Notes: generated from the sequence alone by a model not told the origin. Shown: positions 17,685 to 26,765, counted from the first letter of the stretch. The stretch: 64,000 nucleotides of DNA from Solirubrobacter soli DSM 22325 (GCF_000423665.1 NZ_KE384074.1:210761-274760), one strand, 5' to 3'. Translations and numbers: made by a program.

Positions 17685-20212
17685 GCGATACCGAGGCGCT
17701 CCAACGCGGCGCCGGCTTCACGCCGCGAGGAGACGCCGAGCTTGCCCAGCACGGCCGAGACGTGGTGATCGACCGTCTTGGGCGCGATGACCAGCGCCTG
17801 GGCGATCTCCACGTTGGTGGCGCCGCGCACGATCAGGTCCAGGACCTCGGTCTCGCGCGGCGTCAACCCGGCCGGTCCGGACTTGGACGCGGCCCGCGGC
17901 CCGCGCGGGATCCGGCGCACGCCGTCGGCCCGCAGCCGCCGCCTGAGCCGCAGCGCCGCACGTTCGGCGCCGAACGCGTCGAACGTGGTCAGCGCTTCTA
18001 GGCGCGCCTGCTCATCGTCGCCCTCCGAGAGCGCCTCCGCGCGCTCGTACGGGTAGCCGATGTCGGCCCACGCGGCCGCCGCCGCGCGCCAGTCGCCCGC
18101 GATCGCCGCCGCGTACGGGACGGGATCGTCCTCGCGCGGCGGCGCCGGCGCTCCCGCGCGCCAGAGCCAGAACCCGAGCTCCGCCCTCGCCCACCGGTCG
18201 TTGAGCTCGTCGGCCAGCGCGTACGCGGGCCGCGCGATCGCGATCGTCGCCTCGAGGTCGCCTTCCAGCCATGCGTGCTCCGCGCGCGCCGCCGCGGCGG
18301 GCCCGAGGCGCTGGAGCTCCTGCGTCTCGACCGCGAGCTCCCATGCCTCGTCGAGGATCGCGCCCGCGGACGGGTCACCGCGCCGCGCCGCCAGGCGGCC
18401 GAGCACGATCAGCGACGGGCACTGGCTGACCCCGAACTGCTTGCCCATCGCGATCGAGTCGTGCGCGTCGACCTCGGCCGCGCGCCACTCGCCGCGCCGC
18501 ACCCGCAGCGTCGCGCGCATCCCGAGCGCGTACTGGTAGTAGCCGTCGAGCTCGCGCTCGCGCGCGAACCGCAGCGCGCGCTCGATGTCCTCGTCCACGC
18601 GGCGGTCATCGCGGCGGCGCATCAGCGTGCCGGTGGCGAGGTTCACGAGCGCGCGCACCGCGTGCTCGTCGTGGCCGATCCCGGCCGCCAGCACGAACCC
18701 CTCCTCGATCAGCGCCCGGCCGCGGTCCCCGCCGGGGCCGAAGAACGTCGCCGTGCCGAGGTTCGTGAGGGCGTGGGAGATGATCTCGGCGTCGTCGAGC
18801 GCGCGCGCCAGCGTGACGGCGCGCACGCCGAGCTCGATCGCGTACTGCGCGTCCTCGGAGAGCATCGCGAGCTGCGAGCGGGCGCTGATCGCCATCGCCA
18901 GCTCGCGACTGTCGGGGAAGGCTTCGAGGACCTCGATCGCCTCGTCGCCGCGGTTGCGGGCCTCCTCCCCCTGTCCCGACCACCAGAGCACGCGCGAGAG
19001 CCAGCGCAACGCGTCGCCCTGCTTGAGCGGGTCGTGCTGGTGGTGGGCGAGCAGCGCGCGGGCGGACTGGACGGCGACGTCGAGGCGGCCGCAGAGGTAG
19101 GCCTCGCTGGTGATGCCCTCGAGCGCCTCGGGGTCCTCGCCGCCGGCGGCCGCGTTCGCCGCCTCCCAGTGGGCGAGCGCCTGCCGGTGGCCCGATGCGG
19201 CGCTCGCCGCCTTCGCGGCCTCGGGGGCGAGGCGGCGGATCGCGTCGACGTCGCCCGCCCGGCGCGCGTGATGGACGAGCCGGGCGAGGTCGGCGTCGCC
19301 TGAGTCCTCCAGGGCGCGCAGCACCTTCTGGTCGAGCTCGCGGCGGCGGACGGGCGAGATCGCCTCCTCCACGGCGAGCCGCGCGAGGTCGTGGCGGAAG
19401 GCGAGCGTCTCGCCCCGCAGCTGCAGCAGGCCGGCGTCGATGCAGGCGTCGATCGCCGCGGCCGGGCCGGGGATCAGCTTCAGCTCGGTCGCGCCCGGCA
19501 CGACCGCGCACAGCTCGACGACCTCGCGCGCGGCGGCGTCGAGCATGGTGAGGCGGAAGGAGACCGCGTCGCGGACGCTCGCGGGGAGCTGGCCGGGGGG
19601 CGTGGCCAGCGCCTCGGTGACGAAGAAGGGGTTGCCGCCCGTGACCGTGTAGAGGTCGGCGGCGTCGCGACCCGCTTCGCGCGCGAGTTGCGCGACGGCG
19701 TCGGCGGACAGCGGGTCGGGCTCGATCCGGCGCACGCACTCCCGCGGCAGCGCGCTGAGGACGCGGCGGACCTCGGGCAGCGCCTCGTTGCGGCTCGTGA
19801 TGATCAGGCAGCCCGGCGAGCGGACCAGCCGGCGGCCGAGCAGCGCGACGAGGTCCAGCGTCGCGTCGTCGGCCCAGTGCAGGTCCTCGATCACCAGGAC
19901 GGCCGCGTCGGCGAGCTCGTCCAGGGCCGCGGTGAGCACGGGCTCGCGGCCGGCGTCGATCACCGCGGCGAGGCGGCCGCCCGCCTCGCGCGCGACGTCG
20001 CGCAGCGGGCCGAGCGGGCGCGGGGTGATCAGCGGGTCGCACGCGCCCCAGAGGACGCGGCGGTCGGTCAGGCTCGCCGTCACGGATGTGACCAGCGCGG
20101 TCTTGCCGATCCCGGCCTCGCCGAGCACGAGCGCGACCCGCCCGGCCTCGCGCGACTCCGCCAGCGCCGCGGTCAGGCTGCTCCGGTCGCGTTCACGCTC
20201 GAGAAGCTCCAA
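17681..20212 (-). CDS. LAL-type LuxR regulator with AAA ATPase domain
   Basis: An 843-residue large ATP-binding LuxR-type regulator. Walker A is LGEAGIGKTALV (about residues 29-40) and Walker B is VLVIEDLHWADD. A winged/AAA lid follows, then a long TPR-like helical region (~330-760). The C-terminal LuxR helix-turn-helix has GLTPRETEVLDLIVRG and ends HHVSAVLGKLGV. Members are ATP-dependent activators whose helical region senses a small molecule or partner; the signal here is unknown. The start is TTG at 20212. It is divergent from the chemoreceptor gene ~108 bases away and convergent with the methyltransferase. Confidence 0.9.
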   Translation of the reverse strand: MELLERERDRSSLTAALAESREAGRVALVLGEAGIGKTALVTSVTASLTDRRVLWGACDPLITPRPLGPLRDVAREAGGRLAAVIDAGREPVLTAALDELADAAVLVIEDLHWADDATLDLVALLGRRLVRSPGCLIITSRNEALPEVRRVLSALPRECVRRIEPDPLSADAVAQLAREAGRDAADLYTVTGGNPFFVTEALATPPGQLPASVRDAVSFRLTMLDAAAREVVELCAVVPGATELKLIPGPAAAIDACIDAGLLQLRGETLAFRHDLARLAVEEAISPVRRRELDQKVLRALEDSGDADLARLVHHARRAGDVDAIRRLAPEAAKAASAASGHRQALAHWEAANAAAGGEDPEALEGITSEAYLCGRLDVAVQSARALLAHHQHDPLKQGDALRWLSRVLWWSGQGEEARNRGDEAIEVLEAFPDSRELAMAISARSQLAMLSEDAQYAIELGVRAVTLARALDDAEIISHALTNLGTATFFGPGGDRGRALIEEGFVLAAGIGHDEHAVRALVNLATGTLMRRRDDRRVDEDIERALRFARERELDGYYQYALGMRATLRVRRGEWRAAEVDAHDSIAMGKQFGVSQCPSLIVLGRLAARRGDPSAGAILDEAWELAVETQELQRLGPAAAARAEHAWLEGDLEATIAIARPAYALADELNDRWARAELGFWLWRAGAPAPPREDDPVPYAAAIAGDWRAAAAAWADIGYPYERAEALSEGDDEQARLEALTTFDAFGAERAALRLRRRLRADGVRRIPRGPRAASKSGPAGLTPRETEVLDLIVRGATNVEIAQALVIAPKTVDHHVSAVLGKLGVSSRREAGAALERLGIA

Positions 20213-20265
20213 CGTGGGCGGAGCCTAACCCGCGTTCGCATGAGGACGCAATGAGCGACTCGTAC

Positions 20266-20292
20266 TAAATCCTGGAGCGCGCCGGCCGATAA
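20266..20292 (+). promoter_or_regulatory. Sigma-28 (FliA/WhiG-type) promoter
   Basis: TAAA (20266-20269), a 15-base spacer, then GCCGATAA (20285-20292). This equals the flagellar/chemotaxis sigma-28 consensus. It lies 28 bases upstream of the chemoreceptor ATG and on the correct strand. Confidence 0.85.
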
Positions 20293-20320
20293 GGGAACCA
20301 AACGCTCGGAAGGCAACTCC

Positions 20321-22495
20321 ATGAACCCGCTGAACCTGCCTGCCGCGCTGATGGCGCGGCTGACCTACGCGCGGAAGTTCGCGCTGCTGGGCCTCGTCCT
20401 GCTCGCGCCGGCGGCCTTCGCGCTGCACGCGTACTGGAACGTCCAGGGCGACACACTCGCGTTCGCCGACTCCGAGCGGGTCGGCGTCCGGTACCTCGCG
20501 CCCGCGAACGAGCTGGCGCTGCGGGTCATCGCGGCGCGCAGCCTCGCGGTGCGGGCACAGACGGGTGACGCCGCCGCGGGCTCGGGGTTGCCGGACGCGC
20601 TGAAGGGCGTCGAGTCCGCCGTCGCCGCCGTCGACGCCACCGACAAGGCCGACGGCGCCGCCATCAACATGAACAAGGCTTGGGCGGACGCGCGCGAGAC
20701 GATCCTCGCGGGCAAGGACGCGAAGTCGCTCGACGCCGCCGCGGCCGCCGCGGTCGGCCTGATCGTCTCCGTCGGCGACGGCTCCAAGCTGATCCTCGAC
20801 CCCGACCTCGACTCCTACTACGTGATGGACACGCTCATCACGAAGCTGCCGGGGATGGCCGACAACGCCGGCCGCGCGGGTGACCTGCAGGTGGTCGTGA
20901 CGGCCAAGGACACGCTCGATCAGCGGATCGCCCTCGCGGGTGCGCAGGGCGCGCTGCGGGCGACGACGGCCGCGATGGGCTCCGGCCTTCAGACCGCGTT
21001 CAAGAACACCGCGGACGCGGGACTCAAGCCCGCGCTGAGCGACGGGCTGGGAGCCGCGTCCGGCGCCGCCGAGCAGGTCGCCGCGGGTGTCGATCCCACC
21101 GGCTCCGGCAAGGTCGCGTCCGACAACGTCGCGCGTGGCGAGGCCGCCCTGGCGGCGATTGCCGCGCTGCAGAAGACCGCGGCGCCGCGCCTGGACTCGC
21201 TGCTCGTCGCGCGCATGGACAAGTTCTCCGCCGCGCGCAACCGGGTCGCGTTGATCGTCGTGATCGCCGCGGTGTTGGCCGGCTTCCTCTTCCTCGGGTT
21301 CTTCGTCTCGACCCGCCGCACGGTGGCGGACATCTCCGAGCGCCTGACCGACCTGCGCGACCACGACTCGCGCGATCTCTCGGCCGCGCTCGACGCGCTG
21401 GCCGCCGGCGACCTGACGGTCGAGCTGGAGCCGCGCACGCAGCCGATCACGGTCGCCACGCGCGATGAGCTGGGCCAGATCGCGGTCGCCGCCAACGAGA
21501 TCATGGACGCCACGCACGCCTCGATCGATGGCTACAACCGCATGCGCGGTGAGCTCGCTTCGCTGATCGGCACCGTCTCGGCCAACGCCGGCACCGTGTC
21601 TGCCGCCTCGCAGCAGATGGTCGCCTCCTCGGAGGAGACCGGCCGCGCCGTCAACGAGATCGTGCGCGCGGTCAACGAGGTGGCGTCCGGCGCGGAGCGT
21701 CAGGTGCGGCTCGTCGAGTCCACGCGCACAGCGGTCGAAGAGGCCGCCCGCGCCGCCGCGTCCTCCGCCGGGATCGCCGTCGCGACCAACGAGGCCGCCG
21801 ACAGCGCCCGTCGCGCCGCCGCCGACGGCGCCCGCACCGCCGAGGACGCGACCGACAGCATCCGCCGCATCGCCGACTCCAGCGCCGCCGTCGAGGCCGC
21901 GATGGACGAGTTCTCCGCCCGCTCGCGCACGATCGGCGGGATCGTCGACACGATCACCTCGATCGCCGAGCAGACCAACCTGCTGGCGCTCAACGCCGCG
22001 ATCGAGGCCGCCCGCGCGGGCGAGGCGGGCAAGGGCTTCGCCGTCGTCGCCGAGGAGGTCCGCGGCCTCGCCGAGGAGTCCCGCGCCGCCGCCGCCCAGA
22101 TCACCGGCATCGTCGAGGCGATCCAGGTCGAGACCGGCCACGTCGTCGAGGCCGTCGCCGAGGGCCACCGCCACACCGAGCACGGCGTCGCGACCGTCGC
22201 CCAGTCCCGCCAGGCCTTCGAGGAGATCGGCGTCACCATCGAGGAGATGGCCTCGCGCGTCTCCGACATCTCCGCCGCCGTCGAGCAGATCACCGCCGAG
22301 GCCGAACGCGCCTCCGGCGAGGTCTCCGACGTCGCCGCCGTCGCCGAGCAGTCCTCCGCCGCGGCCCAGGAGGTCTCGGCCTCCACGTCCCAGACGGGCG
22401 ACTCCGCCTCTGAGATCGCGGTGTCCGCCCAGGGCCTCGCGACGACGGCCGCTGAGCTCAACGAGCTCGTGGGCCGCTTCGTTTTGACGCGTTAG
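20321..22495 (+). CDS. Methyl-accepting chemotaxis protein
   Basis: A 724-residue transmembrane chemoreceptor. It has TM1 at residues ~18-40, a periplasmic helical sensor (~41-308, with DPDLDSYYVMD as in four-helix-bundle sensors) and TM2 at ~309-330. A HAMP-like linker (~356-410) and a long coiled-coil signalling domain follow, with the hairpin tip EQTNLLALNAAIEAARAGE near residue 550 that binds CheA/CheW. There is no CheR/CheB-tethering pentapeptide; the protein ends RFVLTR. GGAAGG-like ribosome binding sequence (GGAAGGCAACTCC) precedes the ATG. The sigma-28 promoter places it in a motility regulon. It converges on the cheA-cheC-cheD-cheY operon. The ligand is unknown. Confidence 0.93.
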   Translation: MNPLNLPAALMARLTYARKFALLGLVLLAPAAFALHAYWNVQGDTLAFADSERVGVRYLAPANELALRVIAARSLAVRAQTGDAAAGSGLPDALKGVESAVAAVDATDKADGAAINMNKAWADARETILAGKDAKSLDAAAAAAVGLIVSVGDGSKLILDPDLDSYYVMDTLITKLPGMADNAGRAGDLQVVVTAKDTLDQRIALAGAQGALRATTAAMGSGLQTAFKNTADAGLKPALSDGLGAASGAAEQVAAGVDPTGSGKVASDNVARGEAALAAIAALQKTAAPRLDSLLVARMDKFSAARNRVALIVVIAAVLAGFLFLGFFVSTRRTVADISERLTDLRDHDSRDLSAALDALAAGDLTVELEPRTQPITVATRDELGQIAVAANEIMDATHASIDGYNRMRGELASLIGTVSANAGTVSAASQQMVASSEETGRAVNEIVRAVNEVASGAERQVRLVESTRTAVEEAARAAASSAGIAVATNEAADSARRAAADGARTAEDATDSIRRIADSSAAVEAAMDEFSARSRTIGGIVDTITSIAEQTNLLALNAAIEAARAGEAGKGFAVVAEEVRGLAEESRAAAAQITGIVEAIQVETGHVVEAVAEGHRHTEHGVATVAQSRQAFEEIGVTIEEMASRVSDISAAVEQITAEAERASGEVSDVAAVAEQSSAAAQEVSASTSQTGDSASEIAVSAQGLATTAAELNELVGRFVLTR

Positions 22496-22497
22496 AC

Positions 22498-22999
22498 GCC
22501 GTGGCATCGGTGGGCGCCGCGGCATTGCGGCGCCGTGCCGACTCGCCGCGCGTGCAGGGAGACCGTCAAGGTACGGGCCACGGAGACAGTGCGAGGAGCG
22601 GTTGTGGTCGCTTTCGGCGGCTGCGGCGCTTCTCGACCACAATCGGACTGTTCGAGCTGGCGCGTTGATGGGGGTGCGGACGCTAAGTGCGGTCTGACCG
22701 CACTGGGCGTCCACACCCCCCTCGCCCAACCCGCCCGGGGACCGAAAAGCGATCACGCGCCCTCGGCGAGAGGCGCCGCTGCCGATCGGGGTCATCCGCC
22801 ATCCTCGCTCTGTCTCCGTGGCCCGTAACTTGACGGTCTCCCTGCACGGCGCGGCGAGTCACCGTGGCCAGGCGCCACGGCGGACGGCGGCACGACCGGC
22901 GGGGCCGGGGCGCAGCAGCGTCCCCCCTCCCTCGGTGCTAGGCCGTTCCCGAAGACCGGTACGCCCCCGCAACAAGGCGGCGCCCACCGATGCCACGGC
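22498..22999. repeat. ~500 bp nested inverted-repeat element
   Basis: The gap between the chemoreceptor and cheY holds no credible gene but is built as a palindrome. The outer arms, 22498-22520 and 22977-22999, are perfect 23 bp inverted repeats. The middle arms, 22541-22597 and 22802-22859, match over ~58 bp with two mismatches and one indel. The core at 22670-22720 folds into a 21 bp interrupted stem with a 3-base loop. A smaller GTGGTCG/CGACCAC stem lies in the left arm. The right arm carries ~100 bp of extra sequence. No transposase is present. It may be a MITE-like element, an inverted duplication or a structured RNA. Confidence 0.8.
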
Positions 23000-23010
23000 C
23001 CCTTAAACGA

Positions 23011-23040
23011 CGAAGGCCCGCCACAACGGGCGGGCCTTCG
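23011..23040 (-). terminator. Terminator hairpin after cheY
   Basis: A perfect 12 bp stem: CGAAGGCCCGCC (23011-23022) with GGCGGGCCTTCG (23029-23040), 6-base loop, 20 bases past the cheY stop. There is no long T-run, which is common at this GC content. It may also stop read-through from the chemoreceptor side. Confidence 0.8.
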
Positions 23041-23060
23041 AACGACGCAACAGGGAGTGC

Positions 23061-23420
23061 TTAGGCGAGCGCCTTCGCGACCGCCTCCTGCACGCGGGCC
23101 GGCTGGAAGGGCTTGACGACGAAGTCACGCGCGCCGAGCTTGATCGACTCGAGGACCTTGGACTCCTGGCCGAGCGCGGAGCACATGATCACGCGGGCGG
23201 TGGGGTCGAGGGTCATGATCTCGCCGAGGGCCTGGAGGCCGTCCTTCTCGGGCATCGTGATGTCGAGCGTGGTGAGCTCGGGCTTGAGCGCGCGGAAGGA
23301 CTCGACGGCCTCCGCACCGTTGCAGGCCTCGCCGATCACTTCATGACCGGCCTTCGAAAGGGCGTCGGACACCATCTTGCGCATGAACGCGGCGTCGTCG
23401 ACGACAAGAACGCGGGCCAT
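23061..23420 (-). CDS. cheY: Chemotaxis response regulator CheY
   Basis: A 119-residue stand-alone receiver domain. Acidic residues D8/D9, phosphoacceptor D53 (LDITMPEKDG), S81 at the switch position (MCSALGQ) and K103 (VVKPF) are all present. Phospho-CheY carries the signal from CheA to the flagellar motor. The ATG at 23420 has a strong AGGAGG ribosome binding site just upstream, and the gene begins 3 bases after the cheD stop. It is the last gene of the operon, followed by a terminator hairpin. Confidence 0.95.
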   Translation of the reverse strand: MARVLVVDDAAFMRKMVSDALSKAGHEVIGEACNGAEAVESFRALKPELTTLDITMPEKDGLQALGEIMTLDPTARVIMCSALGQESKVLESIKLGARDFVVKPFQPARVQEAVAKALA

Positions 23421-23422
23421 GG

Positions 23423-23950
23423 TTAGGCCACCTCCTGAAGGGTTCGTGTGGGGAGCTTGTTGGAAGTTGAGGGGAAGAGTTGGCCGTCCTTGCCGCCGGC
23501 CTCGCGGACCAGGACGATGCCGGTCTTCGGGTCGACGCGGACGGTGCGGCCGCGCGAGCCGCCGGTGGCGGACGCGTGGACGCGGATGCGGGCGCTGGCG
23601 AGCTGGGCCTTGACGGCGGCCTCGTTGCGGGCGCCGACCTCCATCGAGCCGCCGATCGCGGCGAACATGCTCGCGCCGCCGACCAGCACGGCCTCGAGCA
23701 TCGGGCGACGGGCACCCAGCGCGCAGACGCGGTTGATCAGCTCGGGCACGGCGTGGTCCGCGAACTTGAAGCGGTTGACTTCGGTGTGGCCGCCCGAATC
23801 GGGCAGGACGACATGGGCCAGGCCGCCGACGCCCATCCGGCGATCGAGCAGCACCAGGCCGATGCACGAGCCGAGGCCGAGCGTGACCAGCGTGTCACCA
23901 GGCGTTTTGGATGCGGCGAGTTCGCCCATCCGGACCATCGTGTCGCTCAT
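23423..23950 (-). CDS. cheD: Chemoreceptor glutamine deamidase CheD
   Basis: A 175-residue CheD. It deamidates glutamines on chemoreceptors and, in CheC/CheD systems, also binds and stimulates CheC. The catalytic set is visible: T23, C29 (LGLGSCIGLVLLD) and H46 (GLAHVVLP), with the 6- and 17-residue spacing of the known Thr-Cys-His triad. FVNRFKFADHAVP-like and LVGGASMF segments are also family typical. It overlaps cheC by ATGA and is followed by cheY. No cheB or cheR lies in the window. Confidence 0.95.
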   Translation of the reverse strand: MSDTMVRMGELAASKTPGDTLVTLGLGSCIGLVLLDRRMGVGGLAHVVLPDSGGHTEVNRFKFADHAVPELINRVCALGARRPMLEAVLVGGASMFAAIGGSMEVGARNEAAVKAQLASARIRVHASATGGSRGRTVRVDPKTGIVLVREAGGKDGQLFPSTSNKLPTRTLQEVA

Positions 23951-24537
23951 GACACGCCCAAGCGGCTCAGCAGCTCACCGGCACCACCGTGGTCGGGAGA
24001 CAGCAGGAAGACGATCGAACAGCCTTCGCCTTCGACGATCATGCTGGAGTCGAGCAGGAGCGCTTCGTCGCTGACCGCCGCGCGGGTGGCGAGGACGGTC
24101 TCCACGAGCGAGCCGAGCATGTCGGTCGCGGTCGCGGGCGGCGTCGGCTCGAGCGCGAGACCGGTCATGCCGGCGAGCGCGTTCAGGTACGAGGTGCCGA
24201 CGACGTTGCCGATCTCGCCCAGCGCCGACTCGGCGTACTCCGAGTCCGGCTCCAGGCCGAGCAGGCCGCAGACAGCAGCGGCGTCCGCGGGTGTGAGGAG
24301 CATGAGCACGATCGACGGCATGTCGCCCTCGACGCCGAGCGCGATGCCCGTGACCTCGGACTCGGGCGCGCCCATCTCCTCGACGGCCTGTCCCATCGGG
24401 ACGACACGGGCGTCGGGGACGGTGAGGTCGACCGGGCGGCCGAGCATGCCCGAGAGGGCGGTCGACGCGTTGCCCGCGCCGATGTTCGCGAGCTCGCGTA
24501 GAGCGTCGAGTTGGATGTCGTTGTAGGTCGCGCTCAC
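23947..24537 (-). CDS. cheC: CheY-phosphatase CheC
   Basis: A 196-residue CheC-family phosphatase that removes phosphate from CheY. Both active-site helices are present: ELANIGAGNASTAL (E15, N18) and EIGNVVGTSYLNAL in the second half, giving the two-site architecture of CheC rather than one-site CheX. The GTG start overlaps the cheA stop (GTGA) and the stop overlaps cheD (ATGA), so the adaptation proteins are tightly coupled. CheC-CheD pairing is known from Bacillus and Thermotoga-type chemotaxis. Confidence 0.92.
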   Translation of the reverse strand: MSATYNDIQLDALRELANIGAGNASTALSGMLGRPVDLTVPDARVVPMGQAVEEMGAPESEVTGIALGVEGDMPSIVLMLLTPADAAAVCGLLGLEPDSEYAESALGEIGNVVGTSYLNALAGMTGLALEPTPPATATDMLGSLVETVLATRAAVSDEALLLDSSMIVEGEGCSIVFLLSPDHGGAGELLSRLGVS

Positions 24538-26504
24538 GCGGCCACTACTCCTCGGGGTTGTGTGGCTTCCGCGACTGCGTCGCAGTCGACGATCAGGGCG
24601 ATCTGCCCGTCTGAGAGCACGGCGGCTCCCGAAAGCGCAGATCCTTCGGAGACTTCCGGCGGCAGCGGGCGCGTCACCAACTCGCGCTGCCCGTCGAGGA
24701 CGCTGACCGCGAACGCGAGCCGCTCGCCGTTGCCGCGCACCACGACCGCGTACGCGGCGTCGGTCGCGGGCGAGCCGCCGAACTGCTCGGCGGCGTCGAC
24801 CAGCGGCAGGACACCGTCGTTGAGGACGAGCATCTGCCGCCCCGCGACGCTGCGGATCGGCAGGTCCGAGGTGCGGACGGTGCGCTCGATGCGATCGAGC
24901 GGGATCGCGAACGGGCGGCCGTCGGCCTGCACGATGAGCGCCGTCATGATCGCCAGCGTGAGCGGCAGGCGGATCTCGGCGGTCGTGCCCTTGCCGAGCT
25001 CGGAGAGCAGCGTGACCTCGCCGCCGAGCTCGCGGATCGCGACGCGGACGGCGTCCATCCCGACGCCACGGCCGGAGATGTCCGAGGTGGTGTCGGCGGT
25101 CGAGAAGCCCGGGTGGAAGAGCAGCTCGGCGGCGCGGGCCATGTCGATCTGCTCGTCGCCGATCAGGCCGCGCTCGCGCGCCTTGCGGGCGACGCGCTCG
25201 GGGTCGATGCCGCGGCCGTTGTCGCTGACCGAGATGAGCACGTTGCCGCCGGCGTGGCGGGCCTCGATCGTCACCTTGCCGGTCGGCTCCTTGCCCGCCG
25301 CCTCACGCTCTGCCGGCCCCTCGAGGCCGTGGTCGAGCGCGTTGCGGATCAGGTGCACGAGCGGGTCGCCGAGCGAGTCGACCACGGAGCGGTCGAGCTC
25401 CGTGTCCTTGCCGATGAGCTCGAGCTCGACCTGCTTGGAGAGCTTGACCGAGAGGTCGCGCACGAGCCGCGGGAAGCGCAGCAGCACGGCCTCGACCGGG
25501 ATCATCCGCACCTGCATGACCATCGCCTGCAGCGCGTGCGACGTGCGGGTCAGGCCCTGGATCGCCTGCTGCAGGCCGGGGACCTCGGCGTGCGCCGCGA
25601 GAACCTCGACCTGGGTGCGGTTGAGGACCAGCTCGCCCATGGCGTGCATCAGCTGATCGAGCCGCTCGGCGTCGACGCGGACCGTGGAGGAGCCATGGTG
25701 CGGGCGGTTGGTCGTCTCGGCGCGGGCGGCCGGCGTGGCGGCGGCCGCCGCGGCGGTCTCGACCTCTTCGACGCCGTCGACGGCGGCGTCGGCGACGGCC
25801 TCGGTGACCTCGGCCTCGGCGACGTCAGGGATGCGGGAGACCGCGGCGTGCAACTCGCCGTCGGTGTTCTCGCTGACGAGCCAGGCGACGATCTCGCGGC
25901 CGTTGAAGGTGTCGACGTCGGCGGGCGCGGGCACGCAGGCGAGCGTCTCCCCCAGCTTCGCGGCGGCGGCGAGGACCATGTAGGCGCGCACGGACGGCAT
26001 GTCGACGTCGTCGCGCAGCGTGGCCGTGATCTGGACGACGCGGCGGCCCTGAGCCATCTCGCTCAGGTCGCTCGGCGCCTCGATCTCGCTCGGCGCGTCC
26101 CCGTCGGCCGTCTCGCCCCCGTCCTCGCGGACGAGCGCTTTGAGCCGCTGGATGAGCGGGTCGGGGGCAATAGCCTCGGCGCCGGTGTCGTCGATCGCGT
26201 CCACGGCGGCCTCGAGCATGTCGAGACACTCGAGACAGACGTCGATCTCCTCACGCGAGAGACCATTCTTCCGCTGACGGAGAAGTTCGAAGACGTTCTC
26301 CATCTCGTGGGTGAGCGCCGCCATCCCGGCGAAGCCCATAGTCGCGCTCATGCCCTTCAGCGAGTGCGCGATCCGGAAGATCTCGTCGACCGTCTCGCGG
26401 TCGTCCGGGGTCTCCTCGATTCGCACGACCGCGAGGTTGAGCTCCTGAAGGTGCTCCCGGCCCTCGGCCAGGAACATCGGTAGGTACTCAGATACTTGAT
26501 CCAC
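24534..26504 (-). CDS. cheA: Chemotaxis histidine kinase CheA
   Basis: A 656-residue CheA with all five domains. P1 has phospho-histidine H47 (RIAHSLKGM). A P2-like CheY-binding region spans ~170-255, after which comes an Ala/Thr linker. The P3 dimerisation helices start near 271 (RLDQLMHAMGELVLNRTQ), the P4 ATPase has the N box (HLIRNALDHGLE, ~383) and G1 box (VSDNGRGID, ~425), and the P5 CheW-like domain begins near 498. The start is GTG at 26504, which gives a normal P1 N-terminus. It heads the cheA-cheC-cheD-cheY operon. No cheW is present in the window. Confidence 0.96.
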   Translation of the reverse strand: MDQVSEYLPMFLAEGREHLQELNLAVVRIEETPDDRETVDEIFRIAHSLKGMSATMGFAGMAALTHEMENVFELLRQRKNGLSREEIDVCLECLDMLEAAVDAIDDTGAEAIAPDPLIQRLKALVREDGGETADGDAPSEIEAPSDLSEMAQGRRVVQITATLRDDVDMPSVRAYMVLAAAAKLGETLACVPAPADVDTFNGREIVAWLVSENTDGELHAAVSRIPDVAEAEVTEAVADAAVDGVEEVETAAAAAATPAARAETTNRPHHGSSTVRVDAERLDQLMHAMGELVLNRTQVEVLAAHAEVPGLQQAIQGLTRTSHALQAMVMQVRMIPVEAVLLRFPRLVRDLSVKLSKQVELELIGKDTELDRSVVDSLGDPLVHLIRNALDHGLEGPAEREAAGKEPTGKVTIEARHAGGNVLISVSDNGRGIDPERVARKARERGLIGDEQIDMARAAELLFHPGFSTADTTSDISGRGVGMDAVRVAIRELGGEVTLLSELGKGTTAEIRLPLTLAIMTALIVQADGRPFAIPLDRIERTVRTSDLPIRSVAGRQMLVLNDGVLPLVDAAEQFGGSPATDAAYAVVVRGNGERLAFAVSVLDGQRELVTRPLPPEVSEGSALSGAAVLSDGQIALIVDCDAVAEATQPRGVVAA

Positions 26505-26582
26505 GAGTGATCAATCGGCCGCAGCGCGAAAGACTGGAACGCAAAGCTTCCATTTGGGGCAGGGAACTGAGCGATCCGCCAG

Positions 26583-26765
26583 TTGGAACGGTTGCGCCGG
26601 CAACATAAGATCGCCCGCAGCTTGCCGCTCCGCCGTGCCCGACCGCCTCGCCTCAGCGTCCTCGAACCCGGACGCCGCCGCGCGCCACGGCGCCTCACAC
26701 CAGCGCTTTTGACCGCCGCGCTCGTCGTCGCCGGCATCGCGGTCGCGGTCGTACTCGCGCTGTAA
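26583..26765 (+). CDS. Possible small tail-anchored membrane protein
   Basis: A 60-codon frame starting at TTG. It encodes a strongly basic N-terminal half (RRARPPRLSVLEPGRRRAPRR) and a single hydrophobic helix ending at the last residue (LLTAALVVAGIAVAVVLAL). It lies in the gap between cheA and the lipoprotein gene. The basic-then-hydrophobic pattern is plausible for an inserted small protein, but no clear ribosome binding site or relative is recognised and the frame may be chance in GC-rich DNA. Confidence 0.25.
   Translation: MERLRRQHKIARSLPLRRARPPRLSVLEPGRRRAPRRLTPALLTAALVVAGIAVAVVLAL

Noticed and set aside
20225..22795. An 856-codon minus-strand frame opposite the chemoreceptor
   Set aside because: Composition is Gly/Asp/Arg-rich antisense text; the plus strand is an unmistakable chemoreceptor with its own promoter.
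22535..23006. Short frames within the inverted-repeat element (e.g. from 22535 and 22818)
   Set aside because: They are Arg/Ala/Pro-rich, lack ribosome binding sites and arise from the palindrome; similar peptides on both strands reflect the inverted repeat, not coding.
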